NCBI RefSeq assembly: GCF_900166635.1
Contig: NZ_LT800497.1
Coordinates: forward strand, 3,334,344-3,398,343
DNA: 64,000 nt
Direction: 5' to 3'
Origin: Oceanobacillus timonensis
GTDB lineage: Bacteria; Bacillota; Bacilli; Bacillales; Amphibacillaceae
Every line of letters begins with the position of its first letter. The stretch's first letter is position 1. Positions 51,833-61,518 of this stretch are shown piece by piece. The translations under genes and the position numbers were made by a program. Under the pieces are notes generated by a model. The model did not search any database, had not been told where the DNA came from, and worked only from the letters and a program-made list of their open reading frames with translations.

Positions 51833-53164
51833 ATGGCATTATCAAAAGTTTTACCTTTTATTGAGAATGAAAGCTATGACCATTTATCATCAGAAGTCAT
51901 TACGAAGGCCAAAAAAAGTTTATTAGATTTCCTGGCTTCAACCTATGCTGGATACCAATGTAAATCGGCTTCCATTGCTTTTCAATCTGCTGACTGGTTT
52001 GGTGACAAAGGATACTGTTCCATAATAGGGAGTGAAAAAACAGTTTCTCCATTAGCTGCAACATTTATTAATGCAACGTTGGCCAGTTGTATGGATATAG
52101 ATGACGGACATCGAGAACCAGTCGGTCATCCCGGTTGCATGGTTATTCCACCAGTATTAGCTGTCATGGAGCTATCTAAAAAGAGTACAGGGAAAGACTT
52201 GATTACAGCTATGGTGACAGGTTATGAAGTTGGAATTCGCTGTGGCATAGTTATGAATTCCAACCATGAACAACTGTTTTATGGTTCTGGCGGCTGGGCG
52301 CTTTTTGGTTCCGCATCTGGTATAGCAAAAATGAAAAGATTAACAGGAAAAACTTTAGAAAATGCATTAACAATCGGCGAAGTTTACGGGCCGACAGCAC
52401 AATGTGGAAAATCTATTGCCGCCGGTTCGATGACAAAAGAAAGTGTCGGTTGGGGAGCTGTTACAGCGCTTATGGGTGCATCCTTAGCAGAGCAGGGATT
52501 TACAGGTCCTGATAATATTTTAATAGATAAGCATTTGTACAACTGTAATATCGAAAACATCTTTGAAACATTGGGAGAAAAATACGAGATTAAAAATACT
52601 TATTTCAAACAATACCCTGCGTGTAAATGGGCTCACTCACCAATAACTGCAGCAATCCAAGTTATAGAGGAATACAATCCGGATTTGAAAGAAATCGATG
52701 AAATCATTATTGAAACATTTCAAAAGGCAACCACGCTTCATCATACGAAACCGCAAACAACAGAAGCGGCACAATATAGTATTCCATTTCTTGTTGCTAC
52801 CGCTCTTTATTATGGCACTGTGGAACCTTATCATATATCTGAAAAGCATTTAAATAATGATATAATATGTAACCTTGCAACAAAGATACGTATGGTATCA
52901 GTCGATGACCTGGAAAAAGAGTTTCCAAGCAAGAGACCTGCTCGAGTAAAGATTAAAATGAAAAATAACAGTGTGTTTACCAAGGAAGTGAAGTTGATTA
53001 AAGGAGACCCTGAAAACCCACTGTCATGGGAAGATTTAATAAATAAATTTCATTTATGTTCCAAAGATTTTATTGATTATGCGCATAGAGAAGAAATCAT
53101 TAACAAAATTGCTCATTTAGAGAATATAACTCATGTAAAAGAATTGACGCATCTTCTAAAATAA
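51833..53164 (+). CDS. MmgE/PrpD family protein
   Basis: A 443-residue protein of the MmgE/PrpD family (2-methylcitrate dehydratase/aconitate decarboxylase-like). Signatures: TLASCMDIDDGHREPVGHPG (active-site region), GYEVGIRCGIVMNS, AGSMTKESVGWGAVTALMGA and the KQYPACKWAHSPITAAIQV segment near residue 262. Neither citrate synthase nor methylisocitrate lyase is nearby, so it is not a plain prp operon; the pairing with a GltS-like symporter points to an imported dicarboxylate or amino acid analogue. ATG 51833 behind CGGAGG. Confidence 0.88.
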   Translation: MALSKVLPFIENESYDHLSSEVITKAKKSLLDFLASTYAGYQCKSASIAFQSADWFGDKGYCSIIGSEKTVSPLAATFINATLASCMDIDDGHREPVGHPGCMVIPPVLAVMELSKKSTGKDLITAMVTGYEVGIRCGIVMNSNHEQLFYGSGGWALFGSASGIAKMKRLTGKTLENALTIGEVYGPTAQCGKSIAAGSMTKESVGWGAVTALMGASLAEQGFTGPDNILIDKHLYNCNIENIFETLGEKYEIKNTYFKQYPACKWAHSPITAAIQVIEEYNPDLKEIDEIIIETFQKATTLHHTKPQTTEAAQYSIPFLVATALYYGTVEPYHISEKHLNNDIICNLATKIRMVSVDDLEKEFPSKRPARVKIKMKNNSVFTKEVKLIKGDPENPLSWEDLINKFHLCSKDFIDYAHREEIINKIAHLENITHVKELTHLLK

Positions 53165-53240
53165 TTCTTTATCCTTTGAAATCTATATATATGGTTTTTC
53201 GCTATGCTATTCATATATAAAGTGAAAAGGGAGGTATAAA

Positions 53241-54584
53241 ATGGAACTCAGTGTGTGGAATATCGTGACAGATATCGGTTTAATATCTTTGCTACTCATG
53301 TTAGCAGTGGTTTTAAGAGCAAAAATACGATTATTGCAGCGTTCCTTCATGCCAGCAAGTATACTGGCAGGGATTTTAGGGCTGATTTTTGGTCCCAATG
53401 GATTCGGTATTATCCCATTTTCAGATTTTATAGGCGATTATCCAGGTATTCTGATTGCAGTAGTATTAGCAGCACTTCCTTTATCCACTCAAAATTTTAA
53501 ATGGTCGGAAATCATGGGAAAGGTTGGATCATTATGGTCATATTCCCAGATTATCATGCTTTTAGCCTGGGGAGGCGGGCTCCTTTTTGCTCTTATCTTC
53601 CTTGTGCCAACATTCAATGTGCATAATGGGTTTGGCTTACTATTTGCTGCCGGGTTTATAGGCGGACATGGAACAGCTGCTGCTTTGGGAGATGCATTTG
53701 CTCAGCAAGGGTGGGAGGAAGCCACCGCTCTGGCTATGACCTCAGCCACAATAGGAGCAATACTATCTATTGCTGTAGGTTTAGCTTTAATCAAATCCGG
53801 TACCAACAAAGGCTATGCCAATTATATCAGCAGTTTCGACCGGCTTTCTGAAGAATTAAAAACAGGTCTTATCCCTAAAGCCAAACGGCATTCTATGGGA
53901 ACAGACACCGTTTCCAGTATTTCCATCGAGTCTATGAGTTTCCATTTAGGATTGGTTGCTTTCGCTACAGCTGTTGGATATTATTTAAGTCAATTTGGCG
54001 AGTCACTATATCCCAGCCTGGTCATTCCTGCATTTGCACTTTCCTTTTTAGTAGGGCTAATGATAAGACAACTGATGCAGGCAGCGAAAGCAGACGATTA
54101 CATTGATAAAAGCGTGATGTCCAGAATAGGTGGAAGTGCTACCGATTTTCTTGTCGCATTTGGTATCGCATCTATCAACCTGACAGTAGTTGCTGACAAT
54201 ATCGTACCATTTGCTATTTTACTTGCCTTTGGAATACTCTTTAACTATTTCTTCTATAAAGTTGTGTCAAAATATTATTTTCAAGAAAATTGGTTTGAAA
54301 AAGGGATCTTTACTTTTGGATGGATTACAGGTGCTGTAGCAATGGGAATTGCATTATTAAGAACGGTAGATCCGAAATTGGAAAGTAAAACGTTGGATGA
54401 ATTCGGTCTGGCATACATTCCTATTGCACCTGTAGAAATCATGCTTATTACGTTTGCACCTTTATTTATCTTGAATGGTCAGCATTGGCTTTTTACAGTC
54501 ATTACAATTGGTGCTTGTTTCGTCATATTCGTTTTTTCCTATTATAAAAAATGGGTTAAATTCAGAGATGAAGGAACAGGATAA
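53241..54584 (+). CDS. GltS-like sodium/glutamate symporter
   Basis: A 447-residue membrane carrier with ten or more helices. GltS-family hallmarks: SFMPASILAGILGLIFGPNG, LLFAAGFIGGHGTAAALGDA and the second-half RIGGSATDFLVAFGIASINL, which carry the two re-entrant G-G-H/S-G motifs. Transports a dicarboxylate such as glutamate with Na+. It lies 76 bases after the MmgE/PrpD gene, same strand. ATG 53241 behind GGGAGG. The C-terminus is basic (YYKKWVKFRDEG). Confidence 0.88.
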   Translation: MELSVWNIVTDIGLISLLLMLAVVLRAKIRLLQRSFMPASILAGILGLIFGPNGFGIIPFSDFIGDYPGILIAVVLAALPLSTQNFKWSEIMGKVGSLWSYSQIIMLLAWGGGLLFALIFLVPTFNVHNGFGLLFAAGFIGGHGTAAALGDAFAQQGWEEATALAMTSATIGAILSIAVGLALIKSGTNKGYANYISSFDRLSEELKTGLIPKAKRHSMGTDTVSSISIESMSFHLGLVAFATAVGYYLSQFGESLYPSLVIPAFALSFLVGLMIRQLMQAAKADDYIDKSVMSRIGGSATDFLVAFGIASINLTVVADNIVPFAILLAFGILFNYFFYKVVSKYYFQENWFEKGIFTFGWITGAVAMGIALLRTVDPKLESKTLDEFGLAYIPIAPVEIMLITFAPLFILNGQHWLFTVITIGACFVIFVFSYYKKWVKFRDEGTG

Positions 54585-54889
54585 TATCTAAAAAGCCAAC
54601 GCATCTAACTTTTAAAGAAGAGTTATATCACTGATTTGTAACATTTGGTAATTTTGAGAGTTTTTCAGACAAATGGTATCGATTCAAATGAGCAGAGAAA
54701 AAAGGTGAGATAATCCATTTCTCTGCTCGCTTTATAACAGCAACATGCGTGATCTTATATTTCTCCTGTTGCTCTCTCAGGTAAGGTACTTTACCAATGG
54801 AGTGAATGTGAAATTTAACAACTTCTTTGCTATTCTAAAGTTGACAATGATAGTTTATCTTACTCTTCTGGTTTCAATCTCCCGGATCC
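54585..54889. other. Intergenic stretch after the GltS gene
   Basis: Holds the hairpin at 54690-54735 and nothing else that I can identify. Confidence 0.5.
54690..54735 (+). terminator. Terminator hairpin
   Basis: GAGCAGAGAAA at 54690-54700 pairs with TTTCTCTGCTC at 54718-54728. The T-run after it is short. It probably ends the MmgE-GltS transcript. Confidence 0.65.
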
Positions 54890-55312
54890 TTACTCACTTG
54901 GATATTTTTCCTGCAAAAACTGGACCGACTGCTTAATCAATTCTTTTAATACCTCTTCATCAATATCTGCTACCTTATTAATATACACACAAGCCTTCCC
55001 CGTTGTATGTTTACCGAATTCCGCAAGTAAGTGTTCCCGTTCTGTATCTCCCATCGCAAAATATAGACTGATTTTTGCTTTTCGAGGAGAAAAACCTACT
55101 AGCGGTGCATCTCCCTCATGACCCGAGTCATATTTATAATGATATTTTCCAAAGCCGATAATACTCGGCCCCCACATGGTTGCTTCAAAACCGGTTGCTT
55201 CTGTAAATATATCCAGCAGGCGGTATGCATCCTCCCGCTTTTTAGGCTGCTCCACTTGTTCAATAAATGCAATCACACTACTATCTGTCTCTTTTGTTTT
55301 CAATTCATACAT
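54890..55312 (-). CDS. DUF1801 domain protein
   Basis: A 140-residue cytoplasmic protein of the DUF1801 (YdhG-like) family: SVIAFIEQVEQPKKREDAYR, MWGPSIIGFGKYHYKYDSGH and RKAKISLYFAMGD, the classical W-G-P-S-I-I-G-F-G-x-Y core. Function unknown. Its ATG follows the stop of the PhnB-like gene with no gap (TAA-ATG), so the two are cotranscribed. Confidence 0.88.
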   Translation of the reverse strand: MYELKTKETDSSVIAFIEQVEQPKKREDAYRLLDIFTEATGFEATMWGPSIIGFGKYHYKYDSGHEGDAPLVGFSPRKAKISLYFAMGDTEREHLLAEFGKHTTGKACVYINKVADIDEEVLKELIKQSVQFLQEKYPSE

Positions 55313-56233
55313 TTACCTGCCCTCATATGCCTTCCTTAATGTTTTAACATCTAGTTTTTTCATTGGCATCATCGCCTGATTCACTCTGTCAATTTGTTCC
55401 TGTGTTGCATACTCGCTCATCATTTCATACAGATCTTTCGGAACAATTTGCCAGGACACTCCATACTTGTCCTTTAGCCAGCCACACTGTCCTGCTTCCG
55501 GAACTGCTGATAGTTGTTCAAAATAATCATCCATTTCCTCCTGCGTGTCACAGTTAACAAGCAGGGAGACTGCTTCATTGAATTGAAAACCATGCTCCAA
55601 TGCACTATCCATTGCTGTCAACCAGACATTCTCAAGCATAAAATCAGAAAACATGACAGTTCCTTCTTGGTTCGGTTCCATCCCGGCAGGATACTTAGCC
55701 GATACGCCTTCTTTACTGTTTTTAAAAATGGATACATAATAGTTTACCGCTTCTTCTGCTTTACCGGCATTCTCTCCAATAAACATCATGGATGGCAATA
55801 TAGACGGTCTTTCCTCCCCATCTGGATTAGTCAGAATAAGCTGCCAGGAAACGCCATACTTATCTTGAATCCATCCATATTTTTCACTAAAAGGGTACGT
55901 ATCAAATGGCATCAGCACCTGCCCGCCATCCGACAGCTTCTCCCAAACTTCTTCGATCTGTTTGGACGCATGCTCATCTCGTGCGGAATCAAAATGAACC
56001 GTAAAAGAAATCGACGGATTAAATGAAAAATATGGACCAGCACTGATAGCCATGAAACGTTGCCCCCATAGATCAAAAGAAATCAAATCACAATCCCCTG
56101 ATGGTGTATCTTTCACAACCACTTCACTGCATACTCGAGAATCTGGAAAAACAGACGTGTAAAATGCGGCAGCTTCTTTTGCTTCTTTATCAAACCAAAG
56201 ATGCGGTACAATATTTTTTGAGATTACTGTCAT
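55313..56233 (-). CDS. PhnB-like VOC family protein, two domains
   Basis: A 306-residue protein of two PhnB-type (3-demethylubiquinone methyltransferase-like, VOC fold) domains: HLWFDKEAKEAAAFYTSVFP and KYGWIQDKYGVSWQLILTNP in the first, NYYVSIFKNSKEGVSAKYPA and GWLKDKYGVSWQIVPKDLYE in the second. Members are dimeric in the single-domain form; here two units are fused. Function unknown. The start ATG 56233 is behind GGAGG. Cotranscribed with the DUF1801 gene; this pair recurs in bacilli. Confidence 0.88.
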   Translation of the reverse strand: MTVISKNIVPHLWFDKEAKEAAAFYTSVFPDSRVCSEVVVKDTPSGDCDLISFDLWGQRFMAISAGPYFSFNPSISFTVHFDSARDEHASKQIEEVWEKLSDGGQVLMPFDTYPFSEKYGWIQDKYGVSWQLILTNPDGEERPSILPSMMFIGENAGKAEEAVNYYVSIFKNSKEGVSAKYPAGMEPNQEGTVMFSDFMLENVWLTAMDSALEHGFQFNEAVSLLVNCDTQEEMDDYFEQLSAVPEAGQCGWLKDKYGVSWQIVPKDLYEMMSEYATQEQIDRVNQAMMPMKKLDVKTLRKAYEGR

Positions 56234-56469
56234 TATTTTCCTCCTTCAACGTATCAAGATACTTTTACTATACCATTTTTATAGCTGATCTGTTTCTTTT
56301 CATTTGCTTTTTTGAATAGGATGTATCCCTTCTTTTTCAATGCGTTACGCTTTCACTAATCTGAAAATTATTTCTTTATTTTTCTTAAACAGATGCCTAG
56401 ACAACAGGCCTTGTATCCTCTAATATAGGAACAATGTTTCGCGAAAAAACGAAAAAGGGAGTGTTGAAT

Positions 56470-57666
56470 ATGACAATGAAATTCTCTCGCAGTACGATTT
56501 TGACTGTATTTATGATTGGCACATTCGCGATTGGGATGACAGAGTATGCTGTTACTGGACTATTAACGCAATTTGCTGCAGATCTGGATGTAGCTGTTTC
56601 GACCACGGGATTACTGCTCAGCGTTTACGCGATCAGTGTTGCTATCTGTGGGCCGGTACTCCGGATACTGACAGTTAAATTTTCGCCGAAGCCCTTATTA
56701 ATCGCACTTATGTCCATTTTTATAATAAGTAACATCATTGCGGCAACAGCACCAAATTTTGAGGTACTGCTTCTTTCCAGGCTGCTTTCTGCAACAATGC
56801 ACGCGCCATTCTTTGGGCTATGTATGAGTATCGCAGTTGACATTTCCAAGCCCCATAAACGTACCAGCGCCATCGCTGCTGTACAAGGCGGATTGACAAT
56901 TGCGATTATGCTTGGAGTTCCATTTGGCTCGTATATCGGCGGTGTTCTGGACTGGCGTCTGGTGTTCTGGTTTATCGCATTAATGGGACTCATCAATTTA
57001 ATTGGTCTCATCATTATCACACCAAATGTAAAACAAAAAGAAGTACCTAAGCTGAAAAATGAGCTGACTGTTTTAAAAAATAAAAATGTCTGGATGCTGA
57101 TTGCTGTTATTGTCTTCGGTTTTTCCGGCGTATTTACCGCCTATACATTCACAGAGCCGATGCTCCAAGAAATTGCGGGCTTTAATGTAACAAGTATTAC
57201 GATTGCTCTCTTCTTATTTGGAACAGGTGCTGTGATAGGGAATTTTGTTTCCGGAAGTATTCAACCTGAAGTACTGACAGAACGTTTAATTCTAGCAATG
57301 GCTATTTTAGGAAGTGTCCTGATTGCTTTCACTTTCTTGTTGGCAAGCCCAATTTTTGCTTATATTGCCTGCTTCTTATTTGGTGCTGGGACATTTGGAA
57401 CCACGCCGATATTAAACGCAAAAATTATTTTGGCAGCTACAGAAGCGCCAGCCTTGTCCGGAACCATTGCAGCATCAGTATTTAATTTATCAAACTCCAT
57501 TGGAGCAACATTGGGAAGTCTCTTATTGACCAATGCATTTTCATTCAGAGAAATCACTTTTATCGCCGGCGGTATGATTTTCTTTGGAGTACTGTTGTTG
57601 TTTGTGACGCACAAAGTGGAGGATAAATCATTATTCAGGACTGTTGAAGAAGCATATGATTCTTAA
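56470..57666 (+). CDS. MFS exporter, AraJ/PbuE-like
   Basis: A 398-residue DHA1-type major facilitator with twelve helices. It opens with the helix-1 motif GTFAIGMTEYAVTGLLTQFA, conserved in the AraJ/YdhP/PbuE group, with the SVYAISVAICGPVLRILTVK loop after it and GGVLDWRLVFWFIALMGLIN in helix 6. Exports a small molecule such as a purine analogue or sugar; specificity not readable. ATG 56470 follows AAAAGGGAG; an upstream in-frame ATG at 56434 would add 12 residues and covers that site. A TTGTATCCT/AGGAACAA dyad 56413-56433 could be its operator. Confidence 0.87.
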   Translation: MTMKFSRSTILTVFMIGTFAIGMTEYAVTGLLTQFAADLDVAVSTTGLLLSVYAISVAICGPVLRILTVKFSPKPLLIALMSIFIISNIIAATAPNFEVLLLSRLLSATMHAPFFGLCMSIAVDISKPHKRTSAIAAVQGGLTIAIMLGVPFGSYIGGVLDWRLVFWFIALMGLINLIGLIIITPNVKQKEVPKLKNELTVLKNKNVWMLIAVIVFGFSGVFTAYTFTEPMLQEIAGFNVTSITIALFLFGTGAVIGNFVSGSIQPEVLTERLILAMAILGSVLIAFTFLLASPIFAYIACFLFGAGTFGTTPILNAKIILAATEAPALSGTIAASVFNLSNSIGATLGSLLLTNAFSFREITFIAGGMIFFGVLLLFVTHKVEDKSLFRTVEEAYDS

Positions 57667-57677
57667 TGAATATCTGC

Positions 57678-57719
57678 AAAAGACGACCAACCTCTTATAT
57701 ATGCTGGTCGTCTTTTTTC
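57678..57719. terminator. Strong terminator overlapping a convergent gene end
   Basis: AAAGACGACCA (57678-57688) pairs with TGGTCGTCTTT (57705-57715) and is followed by TTT. It ends the MFS transcript and includes the last codons and stop of the convergent deaminase gene. Confidence 0.88.
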
Positions 57720-58135
57720 GTTTCAGCTTCGTTTCCGTTTTCATACGCTTTATACCAATGATGCGGCTGCAATTCTTTCAACGTTTTAAATATTAATTCA
57801 TTATTCGCATTCGTTACTGCCGCTTTCACCTCTTCTCCCCAGTAAAAAAGACGCTCCTGACAAACCCCGCACGGCGTTAAAATGAGAAATGCAGCTGTTT
57901 CATCTTCTCTGGCAACACAAATGGAATGTGTTATTTTTGTATTTAATTTATGAGCTTCCAAAATAGCTCCTGTTTCCATACAAAGTTCTGTCGAAGCATT
58001 GAGGACTTCCGGAGCTACACTTGTTAATACTTGACCGGATTCAGTATGCATTGCAGCTGCCCCGCCCCATCCGGATGGGTATCTCTTTTTGATTAAGTCT
58101 ACTGCAGCTTGGTATAGTTGTTGTTCTACATTCAT
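57695..58135 (-). CDS. Cytidine deaminase-like protein
   Basis: A 146-residue zinc deaminase of the CDA fold. The first zinc ligand and proton shuttle appear as LCMETGAI (Cys-x-Glu), the other ligands as LTPCGVCQERL. A Cys in the first position is standard for tetrameric cytidine deaminases and blasticidin-S deaminase. The N-terminal YPSGWGGAAAMHTESG is unlike Cdd of Bacillus, and the substrate may differ. The C-terminal tail (ENGNEAETKKDDQHI) is encoded by the terminator stem. ATG 58135 behind AGGAG. Confidence 0.82.
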   Translation of the reverse strand: MNVEQQLYQAAVDLIKKRYPSGWGGAAAMHTESGQVLTSVAPEVLNASTELCMETGAILEAHKLNTKITHSICVAREDETAAFLILTPCGVCQERLFYWGEEVKAAVTNANNELIFKTLKELQPHHWYKAYENGNEAETKKDDQHI

Positions 58136-58295
58136 ATAAATTTCTCCTATTTCCGTATTTTATCGTGTTTATACTTCTTTTATCATAACAGGACTTCTTT
58201 AAAACGAACAAACAAAGTTTTTAGAAAAAAAAACGTACTTTTCCTAATAAAGAAACGTACGTCAACAAATAGTAACCTTTTATCCAAGCTATTGA

Positions 58296-59654
58296 TTATG
58301 AAATGAAAAAGCTTATGATAAATACAACCAAGAATCCTACTCCCCCAACAATCGTTTCCATCACAGTCCATGACTTGAGCGTATCTTTTTCCGACATGGC
58401 GAACAAGCGGTTAACAAGCCAGAAGCCGGAATCGTTTACGTGTGATAGGACAGTTGATCCAGATGCAATAGCGATCGTAATCAATGCGAGCATTGGTTGT
58501 GACGGATTAGCCATTTCCAGGATAGGTGAGACTAATCCTGCTGCTGTAATCATTGCGACAGTTGCTGAACCTTGAGCAACACGGACAAATGTCGCAATAA
58601 GGAACGCAAGCAATACAAGCGGGAATCCGGAAGCAGCCATGATTTCTCCCATCACATCGCCGACACCGCTTTCAATCAGCACTTCTTTGAAAACACCGCC
58701 TGCTCCTGTTATCAAAATAACAATTCCTGCAGGTTCCAGTGCTTTTGTTGTCATGGATTGCATTTCATTTTTCGTCATACCACGCCGTTTACCAAGAAAA
58801 TACATCGATAAAAGTGTGGCTATGATTAAGGCGACAAATGGATGTCCAATAAACGTAATGACTTCTTTGAAAATACTATCATCCAGTAAAACGTCACCTG
58901 CTGTGTTGAATAAAATTAAAACCAACGGTGAAAGAACTAAGAAGCAAATTAAACCAAAGCTAGGGAGAGATTTCTTCTCTTCACCGGCTTCTTTTCTTGC
59001 TGCCTCTTCCTCTGCAATGTGTTCTGGAACATCAACATAAACTCTTTTTCCAATATAACGACCGAATAACGGCCCGGCTATAATCATAGATGGAATACCG
59101 GCAATAATCCCAAATAACATTACCCAACCTAAGTCGACGCCAAGTACAGAGGCCACTGCAATCGGACCAGGTGTCGGCGGGATAAACGCATGCGCTACTG
59201 CCAAGCCTGCTAAAAGCGGAATCCCGTAGTAAAGCAATGACTTTTTTGTACGCATCGCCAAACTATAAAGAATAGGAATCAGAATAACCAGGGCAACATC
59301 TAAAAATACAGGAATAGCTACAATAAATCCTGTTAAACCCAGTGCCCACTGGGCCCGTTTTTCACCAAATTTATCAACGAGGGTAAAAGCCAGACGCTCT
59401 GCACCCCCGGAAGCTCGGAGCACTTCTCCAAACATGGCCCCAAGTCCGACTACAATAGCTATAAATCCTAAAGTACCCCCCATCCCGTCTTCCATTACTT
59501 CTAATAAGAAACTCGGTTCCATCCCTGTAAAGATACCAATGAGGATACTAGCAATGAGCAAAGCTAAAAAAGCTTGCATTTTGGAATGCATAATTAAATA
59601 TAGTAGAACAGCAATCCCTAAAATGGTTATTAATATTAAACCGGTTGAAGACAT
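58296..59654 (-). CDS. GntP family gluconate/galactonate permease
   Basis: A 452-residue membrane permease with about twelve helices of the GntP family. Signatures: LGFIAIVVGLGAMFGEVLRA, VFLDVALVILIPILYSLA, HAFIPPTPGPIAVASVLG and TFVRVAQGSATVAMITAAGL, the last two being the conserved P-P-T-P-G-P and Q-G-S-A-T motifs. In this operon it probably imports D-galactonate. It is the last gene, 28 bases after dgoD, with GGGAGGG as ribosome binding site. Confidence 0.92.
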   Translation of the reverse strand: MSSTGLILITILGIAVLLYLIMHSKMQAFLALLIASILIGIFTGMEPSFLLEVMEDGMGGTLGFIAIVVGLGAMFGEVLRASGGAERLAFTLVDKFGEKRAQWALGLTGFIVAIPVFLDVALVILIPILYSLAMRTKKSLLYYGIPLLAGLAVAHAFIPPTPGPIAVASVLGVDLGWVMLFGIIAGIPSMIIAGPLFGRYIGKRVYVDVPEHIAEEEAARKEAGEEKKSLPSFGLICFLVLSPLVLILFNTAGDVLLDDSIFKEVITFIGHPFVALIIATLLSMYFLGKRRGMTKNEMQSMTTKALEPAGIVILITGAGGVFKEVLIESGVGDVMGEIMAASGFPLVLLAFLIATFVRVAQGSATVAMITAAGLVSPILEMANPSQPMLALITIAIASGSTVLSHVNDSGFWLVNRLFAMSEKDTLKSWTVMETIVGGVGFLVVFIISFFIS

Positions 59655-59682
59655 TTATTTCCCTCCCTTTTATACTTGCTTC

Positions 59683-60831
59683 TTACCACTCAGCTACACT
59701 ATTATCTTGATGACGCCAAATCGGATTTTTCCAATTATGGCCTTGCTCCGCCATCTCACGTACATATTCCTCGTTGATTTCAATTCCTAAACCAGGGCGA
59801 TCCGGAATATCAACATAGCCATCTTTATATTTGAATACGCTATCATCTTTTAAATAATCTAATAAGTCAGAGCCCTGATTATAATGAATACCCAGACTTT
59901 GTTCCTGAATAAATGCATTGTGACAGGTTGCATCTACCTGTAAACAAGCTGCTAAAGCAATCGGGCCTAAAGGACAATGCGGTGCAGCTGCTACATCAAA
60001 CGCTTCTGCCATCGATAAGATTTTTTTGTTTTCTGTAATGCCACCAGCATGCGATAGATCCGGCTGGATAATGTCAGCATACCCATCTGTTAATAGATTT
60101 TTAAAATCCCATTTCGAATACATTCTTTCACCTGTTGCTATCGGAATGACGGTATGATTAGCAATGTCACGCAATGCTTCATTATTTTCCGGTAAAACAG
60201 GTTCTTCAATAAACATCGGACGGAATGATTCTAGTTCTTTAGCCAGCACCTTTGCCATTGGCTTATGAACGCGTCCATGAAAATCAATCCCTATTCCAAT
60301 ATATGGACCAACCGCTTCACGAATAGCGGAAACATTCGCTAAGACACGATCTATTTTTTCATAAGAGTCGATATATTGCAGTTCATCCGTGCCATTCATT
60401 TTAATGGCGGTAAACCCTTTATCAACTACTTCCTTGGCAGCTGCTCCAACGTCCGATGGCCGATCTCCGCCTATCCAAGAATACACTTTAATAGATTCTC
60501 TCGCTTTACCTCCAAGCAGTTGATGGATTGGAACGTTCAAATATTTCCCTTTGATATCCCAAAGTGCCTGGTCAATACCTGAAATAGCACTCATTAATAT
60601 CGGTCCGCCCCGATAAAAGCCACCACGATACATCACATTCCAATGATCTTCAATCTGCAACGGATCTTTTCCAATTAAGTACTCCATGAGTTCCATAACT
60701 GCAGCTTTTACCGTAGCAGCTCGTCCTTCAATCACCGGCTCTCCCCAACCAGTAATTCCTTCATCTGTTTCTATTTTTAAAAATAGCCATCTTGGTTGTA
60801 CTTGAAACAATTCATAATTTGTAATTTTCAT
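59683..60831 (-). CDS. dgoD: D-galactonate dehydratase
   Basis: Dehydrates D-galactonate to 2-keto-3-deoxygalactonate. A 382-residue enolase-superfamily enzyme with normal length. Metal ligands visible as Asp in [13 protein letters not shown] (with its catalytic His), Glu in [12 protein letters not shown] and Glu in [13 protein letters not shown]; general base His in [16 protein letters not shown]. The N-terminal capping domain opens [20 protein letters not shown], characteristic of DgoD. It lies between eda and gntP. Confidence 0.95.
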   Translation of the reverse strand: MKITNYELFQVQPRWLFLKIETDEGITGWGEPVIEGRAATVKAAVMELMEYLIGKDPLQIEDHWNVMYRGGFYRGGPILMSAISGIDQALWDIKGKYLNVPIHQLLGGKARESIKVYSWIGGDRPSDVGAAAKEVVDKGFTAIKMNGTDELQYIDSYEKIDRVLANVSAIREAVGPYIGIGIDFHGRVHKPMAKVLAKELESFRPMFIEEPVLPENNEALRDIANHTVIPIATGERMYSKWDFKNLLTDGYADIIQPDLSHAGGITENKKILSMAEAFDVAAAPHCPLGPIALAACLQVDATCHNAFIQEQSLGIHYNQGSDLLDYLKDDSVFKYKDGYVDIPDRPGLGIEINEEYVREMAEQGHNWKNPIWRHQDNSVAEW

Positions 60832-60876
60832 AACTGTCTACCATCCTTTTGTGATTATCTGTATGACAAAAATTTT

Positions 60877-61506
60877 TTATTCTGCAGATACTTTCTGAAC
60901 AAATATTTGTGCTTTTTCAGTCAGTTTCTGCACATATGCTTCATTTACTTCCTCTTTTGTATTCACAAGAGAACTGCCAATTCCAAATGCAACTGCTCCA
61001 GCCTTTTGAAAGTCACCAATATTTTTTTCGTCCACTCCCCCCGTTGGTACCAAGGGAATATGGGAAAGCGGTCCGCGGATATCCTTGATATAACCCGCTC
61101 CAATACTTGCCGGAAACACCTTTACCAAATCTGCTCCTGTTTCATAAGCTGTCAGAATTTCTGTCGGCGTAAATGCTCCGGGAATACTTACTTTTCCGTA
61201 GCGTTTTGTTATTTTTATGGTTTCTTTACTGACTGTTGGCGATAAAATAAAATCTGCCCCTGCATCGATGGCTGCTTTTGCAGACTCCGGATCTAAGACC
61301 GTTCCAGCACCAACTTTCATTTCTGCTCCAAATGTTTCCTTCAACTGTTGAATTCCTTCGATTGCACCCGGAGAATTTAATGTCACTTCAATAAGACGGA
61401 CACCTCCTTCTTTTAGAGCTGCTCCAATTTGTAACAAATCTTCTTTCTTTGCACCGCGAATAATCGCAATAATTTTATGATGATAGATTGTCTCCAGTGT
61501 ATTCAT
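60877..61506 (-). CDS. eda: 2-dehydro-3-deoxy-phosphogluconate/galactonate aldolase
   Basis: Cleaves 2-keto-3-deoxy-6-phosphogalactonate (or gluconate) to pyruvate and glyceraldehyde-3-phosphate. A 209-residue class I aldolase: catalytic Glu in LIEVTLNSPGAIEGI, Schiff-base Lys in GADLVKVFPASIGAGYIKDI, phosphate site in LVPTGGVDEKNI. Expected length 200-215. Between kdgK and dgoD in the galactonate operon, so its usual substrate here is probably the galactonate derivative (DgoA role). Confidence 0.93.
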   Translation of the reverse strand: MNTLETIYHHKIIAIIRGAKKEDLLQIGAALKEGGVRLIEVTLNSPGAIEGIQQLKETFGAEMKVGAGTVLDPESAKAAIDAGADFILSPTVSKETIKITKRYGKVSIPGAFTPTEILTAYETGADLVKVFPASIGAGYIKDIRGPLSHIPLVPTGGVDEKNIGDFQKAGAVAFGIGSSLVNTKEEVNEAYVQKLTEKAQIFVQKVSAE

Positions 61507-61518
61507 AAAGATTCCTCC

